Part shown: positions 22,110 to 33,030 of the stretch, piece after piece | Layout of the letters: every line of letters starts with the position of its first letter | Position numbering within the stretch: the first letter of the stretch is position 1 | Source of the DNA: Aotearoamyces nothofagi | Lineage: Eukaryota > Ascomycota > Leotiomycetes > Leotiales > Tympanidaceae | Direction: 5' to 3' | Assembly: GCA_015345905.1 (NCBI GenBank) | Contig: JADDTR010000023.1 | Span: forward strand, 62,001 to 126,000 | Length of the DNA: 64,000 nt | Position numbers and translations under genes: made by a program | Notes under the pieces: model-generated | What the model saw: only the letters and a program-made list of their open reading frames with translations | Told to the model about the DNA's origin: nothing | Database searches by the model: none

Positions 22110-22757
22110 GATGATGATTCCAGGAAGATGAAATTAAAGGTTTATGATCAAGAAGGGAGAAAATCTTTTTCCGAGCTGGGATATCACCCAAACTTATGAT
22201 CGAGAAGTTCAGTCGAGAGAAAGAGAGTGGTTAGCTATAATACTACTCCGCAGTTTGGCTTCCGGCCTTGCTGGCTGTATCAGACTCATCCAGCTGCAAG
22301 CAAGGATTGGTAATGGTACAGATCCAAGCGACCCCCATGGCGAATCAATTCGTGGCAAAAGGGAAAGAGAAGGAAAACGGAGATGCCGGATTGTGGGGGA
22401 GGAAGACAGAGAAGAACCGAGGAATGCCAAGTCTTGCGGGGATGGGGTAAGGCGGGGAGCGGGAAGTTGAAGACCCTCTCGCCGGCGGACCAAATTTTCT
22501 GTTTCAGGCCCAGTTGAGAGTGCAATGGATACTTACGGAGTAATTGAGTGACTGAGACTTGTGGACATCTGAAAATTTTGGTCTATCGCGGATAACACTC
22601 ATCGCAGGCCCTTGCACACCTGCGTGCTTCATCCGGAAAACGCTCTTAAGTTTTCAATGATATTTATCTTACTCCTTCGCTCTCGTCTCTGCACTGCCCT
22701 TGTTTTCTCATTGAAAGCTACTTCTATCGCTGAGACAAAGCTATCTATCTAACTGCA
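22110..22757. promoter_or_regulatory. shared upstream region of MFS and FAD-oxidoreductase genes
   Basis: A 648 bp divergent spacer. Purine-rich on the left half, with several CGG/CCG triplets near 22260-22510 but no clear spaced pair of the kind a Zn2Cys6 regulator binds. No coding exon recognised. Confidence 0.45.
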
Positions 22758-24323
22758 ATGTCCTCTACAACACTCCCTATCATTTGGCGCGACTCCCCGA
22801 ACTACGAAGATGCGCGACTCGGAAGAATATTTAATCACAGAAGACCGGATCGTTATCCTCGTGGCATTCTTGAAGCTAAATCAGTACAAGATGTTTTGGA
22901 AGCCGTAAAGCTTGCGAATGCGACCAATTGCCGAGTGTCTATCCGGTCTGGGGGCCACAGCTGGGCAGCTTGGTCAGTCAGAGACGATGCTATTCTGCTC
23001 GACCTGGGAAAGCTTAATTGTGTGGAATTGGACGAATCCGGCACCATTCTCAAGGCCTCCCCTAGTACAACTGGACGAATACTAAATAGTTATCTCACTG
23101 CTAGAGGTAAAATGTTTGCTGGTGGACATTGCCCAGATGTAGGAATAGGTGGATTTCTTTTGCAAGGAGGTATGGGTTGGAATTGTGGCGTAAGTCTTAT
23201 CTCTCCTCACCTTGCGTCCCAAAATCAAGAGCGTCTAATGATCAGTTTTCATAGAACTGGGGATGGGCGTGCGAAAAGGTAAGGGCCATCGATGTGGTCA
23301 CATCCGAAGGAAATATACTCCACTGCGACGAGAAAACCAACAATGAGCTACTTTGGGCTGCGCGAGGGGCAGGACCAGGTCAGTCAACCTATGCACATTA
23401 CCCGTGGTGGACTTGCTAATGTAATGCCTGAAATACAGGATTCCCGGCTATAGTAACTGCGTTTTACTTGGAAGTGCGCGATATTTTTACCACAATGAAA
23501 GCTTCGACCTTCATGTGGCCATTATCTGAGTACAAATCAGTTATGGACTGGACACAAAAGGTTGCTCATACAACCAATCATCCTTTTCAACTATCACTAA
23601 TATGGATCTATAAAGATTAGTTTACAGTGCGATGATTCTGTCGAATCGGTTGCGGTTGGGCTCTATCCGAAGGACTCGAATGTGGCCGTCATCATGTCAC
23701 ATTTTGTCACATTTCAAAATTCGGAGGAAGCAGCTAATGCCTCGCTCAAACCTATTGACGAAAGCCGCCCCTCTGGTGCTATTATGGAAGCTCCCAGCAG
23801 ACCAACGAGCCTTGTCCAGGAGTACACTGATCAAGGGGCAGCAAACCCGGAACAGCATCGCTATGTCTGTGACAATGCATACATTGATAATGATTCCGAC
23901 GTCACAGAAGTATTACGAGCAGCATTTACAACTCTTCCAGAAGGTACCAAAACATTCTCTCTTTGGTATTCCATGAATCCATGCTCCAGGCGCAAACTTC
24001 CCGACATGGCATTGTCAATGCAATCGGATCATTACTTTGCCCTCTACACAGTCTGGGAAGATGAGAAAGACGACACGAGGTGCAAAAACTGGGTTAAGGG
24101 CATAATGAAAGACGTTGAAAAGCACGAGGTTGGAGCATATCTTGGAGACGCAGACTTTCAAGTCCGCCGCACGAAGTTTTGGCAGGACCCTCAAGCAAAG
24201 AGGTTGATGGAGCTGAGGCGTAAATGGGACCCGAAAGGTATTGTTTGTGGATATCTGGACGATGGAGATAAGTCTGGAACTGCAGGGCTGGAAAATGTGC
24301 ACGAATGGCAGTTGAAGCTATAG
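22758..24323 (+). CDS. FAD-linked oxidoreductase, berberine-bridge-enzyme (BBE) type
   Basis: Flavoprotein oxidase of the PCMH/BBE family, oxidising alcohols, sugars or metabolite intermediates with O2. Exons: 22758-23189, 23255-23378, 23439-23560, 23628-24323, 457 residues. The FAD site reads SIRSGGHSW with His67, and GGMGWNCGNWGWACE with Cys143, the pair that can hold FAD by two covalent bonds. GAGPGFPAIVTAFYLEV follows. The C-terminal BBE-like end is present (VRRTKFWQDPQAKRLMELRRKWDP in spirit, with the RKWDP helix). No secretion signal is evident, so it may be cytosolic. Intron 3 (23561-23627) has a weak donor (gttgct) but a good CTAAT branch and keeps phase; without it a TAG and a frame change appear. 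Partner genes: MFS, SDR, cupin. Confidence 0.83.
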
Positions 24324-24878
24324 ACTAGAGGAGACATAGCTTCCATACAAGAGATATGATATCCTGTGAACATTATCTGCTGTATGGAGTATGCTATAGT
24401 AGCGCATCGCGGCTTCCCAGCACCTGACCATCTCCAAGCCTCGAGTGCTCTACAAGACCATGGAACTTACGCCTTGGCGGCTCGGCATTAGACGCATTCC
24501 GCATTCGTTAGGTACAAGTTGGACCTAGAACATCCCCACAGACCTCGCCTTTTCTTTTCCTAGCACGTGCCTCCCATCAGAGCGTGACAGTACTGTAACT
24601 TGCCGGGACAAATTGCCATTAACGCACGGACTCCCCGCTACCACCCCACATCCCATTCCGTACCCCGCAGTGCGTCAAATGACAGGCTAAAGCCTCTATT
24701 TAGCCTCTCTATTCGGGCCAATTAATATTCCCCAAACCTCGCTCAATACGGTAGCCTCCCATTTGCAATCACGTGCAGGAAGGGGCCACGTGAATCTGCC
24801 CAGCTGTATTACTTTATATGTATTTCTCATTACATTTTTCATTTACATCACCTACACTTAAATCATCATCTCTTAGCC
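24324..24878. promoter_or_regulatory. SDR upstream region with three CACGTG boxes
   Basis: CACGTG palindromes (E-boxes) at 24564-24569, 24770-24775 and 24787-24792; the last two are 17 bp apart, start to start, and about 90-110 bp before the SDR start codon. bHLH and some bZIP regulators bind such sites. The rest shows nothing. Confidence 0.5.
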
Positions 24879-25652
24879 ATGAATATCTCGCTGGATAACT
24901 CGCTTCAAGGGAAAACTGCAATAGTCAGTGCCTCGGACTCTGGCATTGGTGCTCACATTGCTCGTGATCTCTCTGCGCTTGGCGCCAACGTCGTGGTCAA
25001 CTATCCCTTCTCAAAATTTCAGTCTCGAGCAGAAGCGCTTGTAGCCAGTCTTGCTACTCCTGGAATTGCTGTTGAATCAGATCTGTCTACCACAAGTGGC
25101 CCCCAAGCTCTCGTTGACGCAGCGGTAGCCAAGTACGGCAAGGTAGACATCCTCGTCAACAATGCGGGGATCGCTATCAATCTCCCCTTTGAAGAGCAGA
25201 CACTCGAGCACTGGGATAGTCTGGTGAACCTCAACTGCCGGGCAACTTTTCTTCTCACCCAAGGTGTACTGAAGCATCTTCCGCCTGAAGGAGGACGGAT
25301 CGTGAACATTTGTAGCATCGCTTCTAGAGAATCGCCGGCTATGCAAACGATTTACGCTGGGACGAAAGGTATGGTAGATTCTATGACAAGGTCGTGGGCA
25401 AGAGAACTCCCGCCAAAATATCACTGTACGGTCAATAGTGTCAGCCCCGGCCCGACTAGGACGGAGGGATTTGAGGCTGCCGGAGATGAGATGATGAAGA
25501 TGTTGCAGCCGGTCATTGATAAGACTCCTGTTGGACCAAGGTTAGGGGAGACATCAGAGATTGCATATGCAGTGGTAATGCTATGTCTACCCAGGGCGAG
25601 TTGGCTGAACGGGGTCCATTTGATTGCCTCTGGTGGCTTATTTATGCATTAA
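24879..25652 (+). CDS. short-chain dehydrogenase/reductase
   Basis: NAD(P)-dependent oxidoreductase of the classical SDR family, probably cytosolic; the substrate is unknown. Intronless, 257 residues, normal length. Cofactor motif region VSASDSGIG (residues 16-24): relative to the usual TGxxxGIG it has Ser17 and Ala18 in place of Thr-Gly, a conservative but unusual change. NNAG lies at 94-97, catalytic Ser146 (ICSIAS), Tyr159 and Lys163 (YAGTKG). SPGPTRTEGF and a C-terminal GVHLIASGG follow, as in tri- and tetrahydroxynaphthalene-reductase-like SDRs. Catalytic residues are complete, so it should be active. It stands downstream of the FAD oxidoreductase on the same strand. Confidence 0.9.
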   Translation: MNISLDNSLQGKTAIVSASDSGIGAHIARDLSALGANVVVNYPFSKFQSRAEALVASLATPGIAVESDLSTTSGPQALVDAAVAKYGKVDILVNNAGIAINLPFEEQTLEHWDSLVNLNCRATFLLTQGVLKHLPPEGGRIVNICSIASRESPAMQTIYAGTKGMVDSMTRSWARELPPKYHCTVNSVSPGPTRTEGFEAAGDEMMKMLQPVIDKTPVGPRLGETSEIAYAVVMLCLPRASWLNGVHLIASGGLFMH

Positions 25653-26350
25653 GGAGGTCCTCGATCGATAGCAAAATCTTAGGTACTAGGGGTTCGAGGA
25701 ATTATGTGTGAGACTGAGTCGAGTGAAGAATTCTGGTTTCCACTATTTTCTCATTCAGTCTGGCCTCGAAGAGGTATGATCTTGGCTTCTTTGACATAGC
25801 AGTCGAGAGGATTTCGATTATCAGTGACTAACGGTCAATTATTAATTAAACAAATCCATTTTACCAAGTCTCAAGTCCACATCATTAAATCCTCGGACCA
25901 AGCTACCACAGTATGGAAAACATTACGAGGCGATGCGAGACTCTGAGATCCAGCGGCCGAGAACATTAGGAGTCAGATCTCAAGTGAATGTACTAGTACG
26001 TACCTCAGAAGCCGGTTTCCGAAAACGAACAGGACATCTTTATGCGTCTGCGCTTAATTGAATTCCAAAGAAGTAACTGGCCGATCTTATCAAATAACTC
26101 CCATAACTGATGTATTGTACCTCATACTGTAATGTAGATCAATATATATGGAGACCAAAAATGAAGGCAGTCGATTCATCTGCCGTTTACCCACTTCCCG
26201 GACACCCCACCGCCGAGACCTCACGCATCTCGGCTTTCTCCACCACATTGTGTTCTCCAAATACTGCAGTTCATTGAATACAAAGTATATTACTCCATTA
26301 TCAAAAATCACATATTTTTCTTCATATATTTTGTCAAATTAATATCAATC
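25653..26350. other. AT-rich spacer between SDR and cupin genes
   Basis: About 700 bp without a recognisable gene. A TATA-like AT-rich run lies just before the cupin start. Confidence 0.35.
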
Positions 26351-27076
26351 ATGGCAGAAAGCAATGGCGCAACCATACCTCCAAACGAGCTCCCCAAAAC
26401 CAACCGTTTCATTACCGCCCATACAGACGACGGCAAATCAGTTTTCAGCACCAAAGTAGCTGAGCCAATACCATTTGTTACTTTGAAGGGGGATTCGAAG
26501 TTTGCGCTCTGCTATGCCACGAACACGACACCAATCAAACTTGGAGACGACCAGGACGTAAATACCTATGCGAACTACTTGAGCGATCTCCCAGGAATAA
26601 TGATCCCTGGTGGCTCTGTACTAAGATGTGTTGGTACGTAACCTTTGAAGACTTTGTGTGTCAATTTCGTACGTTGGATCGCTGGCTGACAAGGTGTGCA
26701 TGGCTTTCCAGATATTCCACCGGCATTTACCTCACCTATGCATCGAACTATAAGTCTCGACTATGGAGTTGTGCTGGAGGGCGAGATAGAACTTCTACTG
26801 GATAGTGGCGAGAAGAGACTGATGAAGAGAGGAGATGTGAGTATCCAGCGGGCTACGATGCATTCGTGGAGAAATACAAGCCCAACGAGCTGGGGAAGAA
26901 TGTTGTATATTTTACTAGAGGCGGAGGGGTTGAAGATTGGCGGAGAGGAGCTGAAAGAGGATTATGGAGGTAAGCTAGGACACCTGCAAATAGCCCGTCT
27001 TCATATGCTGTGAAAGATGCTAATTATAATTATAGGGATCCCATTAAATAGTAGCGGGGGGAATCCAAGCACATAG
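26351..27076 (+). CDS. small cupin-domain protein
   Basis: Three exons: 26351-26633, 26712-26969, 27036-27076, 193 residues. The second exon is joined at the tttccag acceptor because this yields CVDIPPAFTSPMHRTISLDYG, the conserved run of this cupin family; the alternative upstream acceptor adds six residues that break it. The cupin barrel continues with VVLEGEIELLLDSGEKR, MKRGDVSIQRATMHSWRN and GRMLYILLEAE. The first motif lacks the full HxH metal pair (one His in SPMHRT), the second keeps its His (MHSW), so metal binding is uncertain. Such stand-alone cupins often sit in metabolite gene clusters as isomerases, cyclases or dioxygenase relatives; which applies here cannot be told. Confidence 0.83.
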
Positions 27077-28224
27077 ATGGTATCTCCGAAGCAATTAACA
27101 TGCTGGATACCTGATAGATTTATAGACCAGAGTTAAATTGCATACACCCAACGTCTATTTATCGTCCAATCTCTTAATTGCATTGTTGTTCATCTTCCCA
27201 CCAGTCTTCTACTCTAAAAGCGGTTCCAGCCACGCACAACCTAGATAAACCTCGCATCAGTGTTCACTCTGGACGTTTTCTCGATTACGGCCTAGACATC
27301 CAGGAAGACATGTCGCCTCTCCATGCCTCGGGGTAACGTGCTATGGTTTAATAGTAGGCAACTCTTAGCAATGCCTTACGGGCTACAGGCCGTTTTGATT
27401 GTCTCTATAATTATCTCTTTATTTGCTCGCTGAGATAGGATTTTCAATCAACGGGCTCTTGCCGAGAAGTCATCGGAGGATTCTATTCACGTACAGCTAG
27501 GCACAGGCCAAGCATTTACACATCAAACACGTATCCCGCTGCTCTTGTCTACCATTTCGATGATGCTCTTGCACGCCAGTGACTTGTAAATAAAAATAAA
27601 TGATTACGTGGCAATCAATGCTCTCGCCCGGCGACCGTTGCTCACCCTTTCCCGAGTCCCACCCCCACATTCCGGCATACCCGCAGAGACCAGCCCGGCA
27701 GGCTTGATTTCCGAGAAGGCGCTGCTCGTGCTACTTTAGCGCAGAGATCGACTTCTCTCGCTTTCGCCTGTATGGAAAGAACGGAACCTGCTCGTTGAAG
27801 AAATCCCGTTGGCTGCAAATTCCCCGTGCCAAGACGCCCCTTGAACGCATACAAGATTTGGCCGAATATGGGGTAAGCGAGCTACGCCAGCTAGCCAATG
27901 GCGCACGCCGGATTTCGCGACACCCCAGCTGAAAGCCTGGCGTTTTGAAACTGGCCCAAGAAGGGTTTCACATCCGTTGGGGGCTTGGTTTTGCTTCAGT
28001 GGCCCACACCCACCCGAGGTTTAAGCCTTCGCCGCAGAGAGGGAAACGCGGGGTCCGAAGATGGATTCCTATACCTGGATCGTCGCTGGACAGTTCGTCG
28101 CTGGACAGTACGCCTGTTGACCTATTTAGCATCGCTCCCCCGCTATCCTCCAATATCACGCAGTCTTCCCCCACAACAACCCAACATTCCTATCATCCCT
28201 AGCAGCAGTTACCTTCTATCTACT
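27077..28224. other. long upstream region of the zinc-finger regulator
   Basis: About 1.15 kb. Its right half is more GC-rich and holds a tandem direct repeat of the 14-15 base unit cgtcgctggacagt at about 28080-28110. Otherwise only short frames that do not look coding. Confidence 0.4.
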
Positions 28225-31200
28225 ATGCCCCGTGACATCTCTCCCCGCCCGGGTCAGGAGGCTCTCGACCCGGAATTGGGATCTTTGGATGGCCGTGACC
28301 AGGTCTCTCCTCGGTCATCTCATTCGTCCCAGTCGCCCCAGTCGCCCCAGTCGCCTCCATCGCCCCCACGGGAGCAACAGGAGTTCCATACTCATACTCG
28401 TTCACATGGGCCAGAAATACGGAGTGCCAATGGCCCAGGAGCCGGTAAAGCTTCTTTTCAATGTCGTGATTGCAAACGTACATACTCCCGCCTTGAGCAT
28501 CTCGACCGGCATATTGCTTCACGTATGTTCCATGATCTAGGAACTCTAGAATTGTAGGATGGAAGACTAACTTGAAAATCTAGACACGCTTGGAAAGAGA
28601 TTCTTCTGCGAGATATGCTCCAAAGGATTCGCAAGAGCGTGAGTGGTTTTACAAATTGTTCTCTAAGGGCTCATAAAAGGCTATATCATGCTGTAGTTGG
28701 TTGGAGCTGATAGCCACAGTGACCTCCTCAAGCGGCATGTAGCCAGCCACGACAACGAACATTCAGGTAAACGACGTAGGCAATATCATCATGGAAGCCA
28801 GCAGAGCTCACGAGCTTTACGTGCCTGTAAGTCATGTGCAACAGCTCGTGCCAAGTGCTCAGGAAATAAGCCATGCTTAAGATGTGTTTCAAGAGGCAAA
28901 GACTGCGAGTAAGTTTCCTACAACTAGTGATGATAGTACATATTCTAGAGCTGCTCATGTCTGACTACTTTTGAGATTCAACGGGACTCCCCATCTCCCC
29001 CATTCTAGTCTCATGGGAACAGGGCATCTTGCCTATGCACAACTTCCTTTGGGCGATACGGATACTGGAGTTTCAACGTGGTCATCAGATATGTCAAGTC
29101 AAATCGTTAGTCCACCATCGACTTTCATGGCCGATCAAGACCAGCAACAGCAGTTACTTACACCAGAAACTGCCATGTCCTTCCCAGAGAACGAAAATGG
29201 TCTTAATATTCTCGCTCAGGCATCCGACTCATTACATGCATCTTCCGATAACCAGATTTACGTACAACCATTACAACAAGGCTTTGATGACCCATTTGCA
29301 GAATTTTTGCGGGACGTTTTCAACCCAGAATCCGCCCAAGATCCGTCGAATAGGCTGTATGACTTTAATATGCGCCCACATTGGGATGCGCTAGATATAG
29401 TGAATGATCAAAGTATTGACCTTGATGGTATGGACTGGGAATTGCTACAACAATACAACGATGGTGGATATTCGGGAGATGGAGGTGTTAGTAACCCCTT
29501 TATATCCTCAAGTCTAGACAAAGGCACCAACCATCTCCATACCGCATTATCCGGAATCTGGAACGAATCACCTTGGCGGTGGACACCTGCATCTGGTGAG
29601 CATGGGTATGCAGAGCAAGCAAAGGCCACTGTGCCATTGCAAGATGTAAACATGCAGAGACCTGGTAGCCAAGCTCGAATTGCCAAAGAAAAGATTACAG
29701 CCAGCACACGTGACAGGATTCTAGCAATGTTTTTGAACAACTGCGACCCAAGCAGCACAGCAGCTGTCGCATCGTCGTTCCCATCGGCAGATCTTCTTGA
29801 CTCATTCATGCACGTCTTCTTTGTCTCTCACCACTGCGAGGCCAATACTTGGCTTCACGCTAGAACCTTTGATCCGGCGAAGCAGGAACCTGAACTTGCA
29901 GCAGCTATTGTCGCTAAAGGAGCCACATTGATGGCCGGTATCACCTTGCAGCGCTTTGGATATGCTCTCCAGGAGGCTGTAAGGCTTGGGCTGGCGAAAC
30001 GAGTACGCACATTCCTCCTGACATTCTTCCTTTGATGCTTATTCAATCAATAGTTTGAGAAAGATAACCGCAACACGAGAAACTTGGGATTGCTTCAAGC
30101 CTACTTTCTGCAGCTCGATATAGGCCTATGGAGTGGCAATAGACGGAAGACAGAGATAGCAGAGGGTCATTTGCAGCCTGCAGTTACAGTAAGTGACCAT
30201 GAGCGTGGCACTATTATCAAAAAAATCTCTTCTTATTCCCCACACGAAACACTTGGATTTAATGTAATACTTTCTGATAAATAATATAGATGTTAAGGCG
30301 TGCCCAGAAGTTTCGTCGGTGCAAGACTCTACCACGAAAGCCAGTACTTGAGGACAACGGCGATTTGGTGCAGGCTAAATGGGATGAATGGATCGAATAC
30401 GAGTCGTATAAGAGGTGGGAAATCCCCAAATATCCTTTGACGTCCCAGCTAATCTTGGAAAGGCTTACCTTCCAGTATATGATACACGATTCAGAAGCTT
30501 CCATGTCCTGCTTCATCAACCCTCTGATTTCCTATGCTGAGCTTTCCCTCTGTTTACCAGCACCTGAAGAACTATGGATAGCAAAAGATCCTCAAGAATG
30601 GCGGCGGCTTCATTTGAACCATTTCCCCACCCAAGATATTCCTCGAATCCCATCACCTACAGAATTCTTTCCAGATATTTCGCGTCTCTCTCACCATGCT
30701 TCTCATGTAGACCTTCAACTTTCGACTTCAATCATCCTCCACGCGCTCTGGGGGATCGTTTGGAACAACAGTCAACTCACTAAAATCATGCCCATTACAG
30801 GCCAGCAAAGCGGCCTAGCAAATATTCGATCTCCGCAACTCGAGTCCTTAACCTCCAACCTCATTCATTTCAATGCTCTTACAGCAGACTGGGAACAGCC
30901 GATGTCGCCACAGAACAGCCTTCTCATGTCATTCCTGCTCCTTTGCCTATATGTCAACGTTCCTGATATCAATTTACTTGCCGGTAAAGAAGGGGAAGAG
31001 GAAGCTCGCGCCATTTTGCCTCGTCTCCGCGCATGGGCATCGAGTCGTTGTGCTAGAGAAGCTATTTGGCATGCTGGACAAATCCTGAGAGCTGGAAAAA
31101 CATTTCCTATGGACCATTTACGCGGATTTTATGCTGTCGCAGTGTTCAACGCAGCCTTGACACTCTGGGCGTATGGAATCATTCGCAGAGCTGCTAAACA

Positions 31201-31576
31201 GATAGAGGTCGCCGGTACACCCTCAACTGTCAACAACGACCGAACTGCCACTATCATTTTTGTTGATGGTCCTGAGAGCTTAGAGTCGCAACGTTTTATA
31301 GCGATGGGGCGAGGACAGCCTGCGATCCGACATGAGAGACCTGGAGCTGATAGTAACCATTCTGTCATTGGTTCTGGGGGCCGAAGCATGAGGGATGAGA
31401 TAGAGGCAAGCCTCGACGAACCGAAAGCGTGTATGGAAGTAGTACTATGGATACTACGCAGCAAGTGTAGCGTTATCTCCGACAACCAGCAGGATATGGG
31501 AGGAATGGTAGATAGGATCTGTGATCTCGTAGGAAATCTGGGAAATGCGGCAAGCGCGGTCGATTTTGGTTGTTGA
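28225..31576 (+). CDS. transcription factor with two C2H2 fingers, Zn2Cys6 cluster and fungal_trans-like region
   Basis: Nuclear DNA-binding regulator. Six exons: 28225-28522, 28584-28638, 28720-28908, 28976-30002, 30054-30188, 30290-31576; all phases fit; 996 residues. Finger 1 is CRDCKRTYSRLEHLDRHIASH (residues 80-100, its last His made by a split codon); finger 2 is CEICSKGFARADLLKRHVASH (108-128). After a basic RRR linker comes the binuclear cluster ACKSCATARAKCSGNKPC with LRCVSRGKDC (154-180). An acidic, Gln/Asn-rich middle may activate. The C-terminal half holds the fungal-specific regulator region, with LQEAVRLGLAKR and NTRNLGLLQAYFLQLDIGLWSG. It ends the MFS/FAD/SDR/cupin block and is its likely local regulator (inference). 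Internal SPQSPQSPPSPP repeats lie in exon 1. Confidence 0.9.
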
Positions 31577-33030
31577 TCGCGCTCATCTCACTGATCTCAC
31601 TGACCCCCCAGATGTCTTTTTTTTTTTTGAGTCTAGGAAAACGACTAGAGCTCACAATACAGTACGCCCTCACAGATCCCCAGGTGGGACGGAGCAGATA
31701 TATATGTACATACATTATTAGCTATATAGATCTCTAGACACTGGCTTTAGTGAGCCGCGCCAGACTATGCGCAGTCTTATACGCCCATGAACCTAATTCC
31801 TAGGGAGAAAGAAGCTACACAGCGCAACCACCCAAGCCTGCGGAGACGTTAATCGCGTGGAACGTCCCAAAAGGCCCCGAGGAATGGATGACGCTGCCCA
31901 TAAACAACGCCCGAAGAGCAGTGGTTGCCCACTAAGAATGCCCCATCCCATCCCAGCAGGGCTGCTTAGCTCAGGTCAAGAGCCCATTCCCACGCACTGC
32001 AGAACAATGGCGGGTCACGTGCACCGCACCAGGCGCAATCTAGGCACATTACCCAGATCGCCGAATCTCGGCTAACCGCTAAGGGGGTCGGCTAGTGCTG
32101 AGGACGCGCGGTAAGGATGTTCCGTGTCAGCAAGCACGCCAGGGCACAAAGAAAAAGCAGTTTCCCGGATGCCCCGACCAAAACGAACGCTGCTGTTCCC
32201 AATCACGCTGTTGCAGTGTGCAAAGGGGCGGCGGCAGTGAAACAGCCCGCATGCGAGAAACAGGCCGGCCACCGAGAGAGGCTGCAGAGCCGTGTCGATC
32301 ACGTGTCGTCCGATGTCCTGGATAGTGCTGCAGTATGCACCGTATACACCACGTATGCAGTGCTGCTGTCTGCTGGCTGCTGCCCAGAGTGTGCCTGTGT
32401 GCCGGCCGGGCCGCCCTGGCCGCCAACTTCCCGTTTTGCGTGATTCATGCAGGTACCATCGATGCCCTGATTCACTGATTCACATCAATAATCCACTAGC
32501 TGCAGTGGCAATGCCAGGCCACCGGCCAAATCAGGCCCTGCGCCTTTTAATAGCAACCGCCGTCGTCACTCGACGTCGCTAAGTTCGTATCCGCGAAAAA
32601 GCTAGCATCGGCGGACCCACAACCTCCCACCTGAGCAGAATCGGTAGGCAGCGGGCAGCCTGGGGCCTGCGGGCTTGGGAGGCAGGCGTATCGTATCGTA
32701 TACTGGTGGCTGCCCGTATACGGTACTGTCTGTATTATACCACCCTACAGTCGGCCGCCGTGGCTCTTCCCCCATACCGCCAAGACATCACTCGAGACTT
32801 CCTTCTCCTCCATCTCTCTCTCCCTCTCTCCTTCCATCTCCATTCTTCATTCACCGTCTTTGTCGCCTTCAGTCTTTCGTTCATTCGTTTTCTCCTTTCG
32901 ACAACCACATTACAACTTCAATACAACTTCATTATAACTGCGAGTACAAGTACAACTAACTCCTACAACCAAGCCCAACGTCGATATCGCTACAAGACAC
33001 ACTCGACACCGCCACTCTCTGCTTTTCACG
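31577..33030. promoter_or_regulatory. long upstream region of the GH17 glucanase gene
   Basis: About 1.45 kb. It begins with an oligo-T run (31617-31628) and turns GC-rich in the middle, with a CACGTG near 32299. The last 230 bases form a strongly C/T-rich leader (ctctctctccctctctcc around 32813) before the ATG, typical of strongly expressed fungal genes. No coding exon recognised. Confidence 0.5.

Noticed and set aside
26699-26711. Alternative upstream acceptor in the cupin gene
   Set aside because: Would insert residues that break the conserved CVDIPPAF run.
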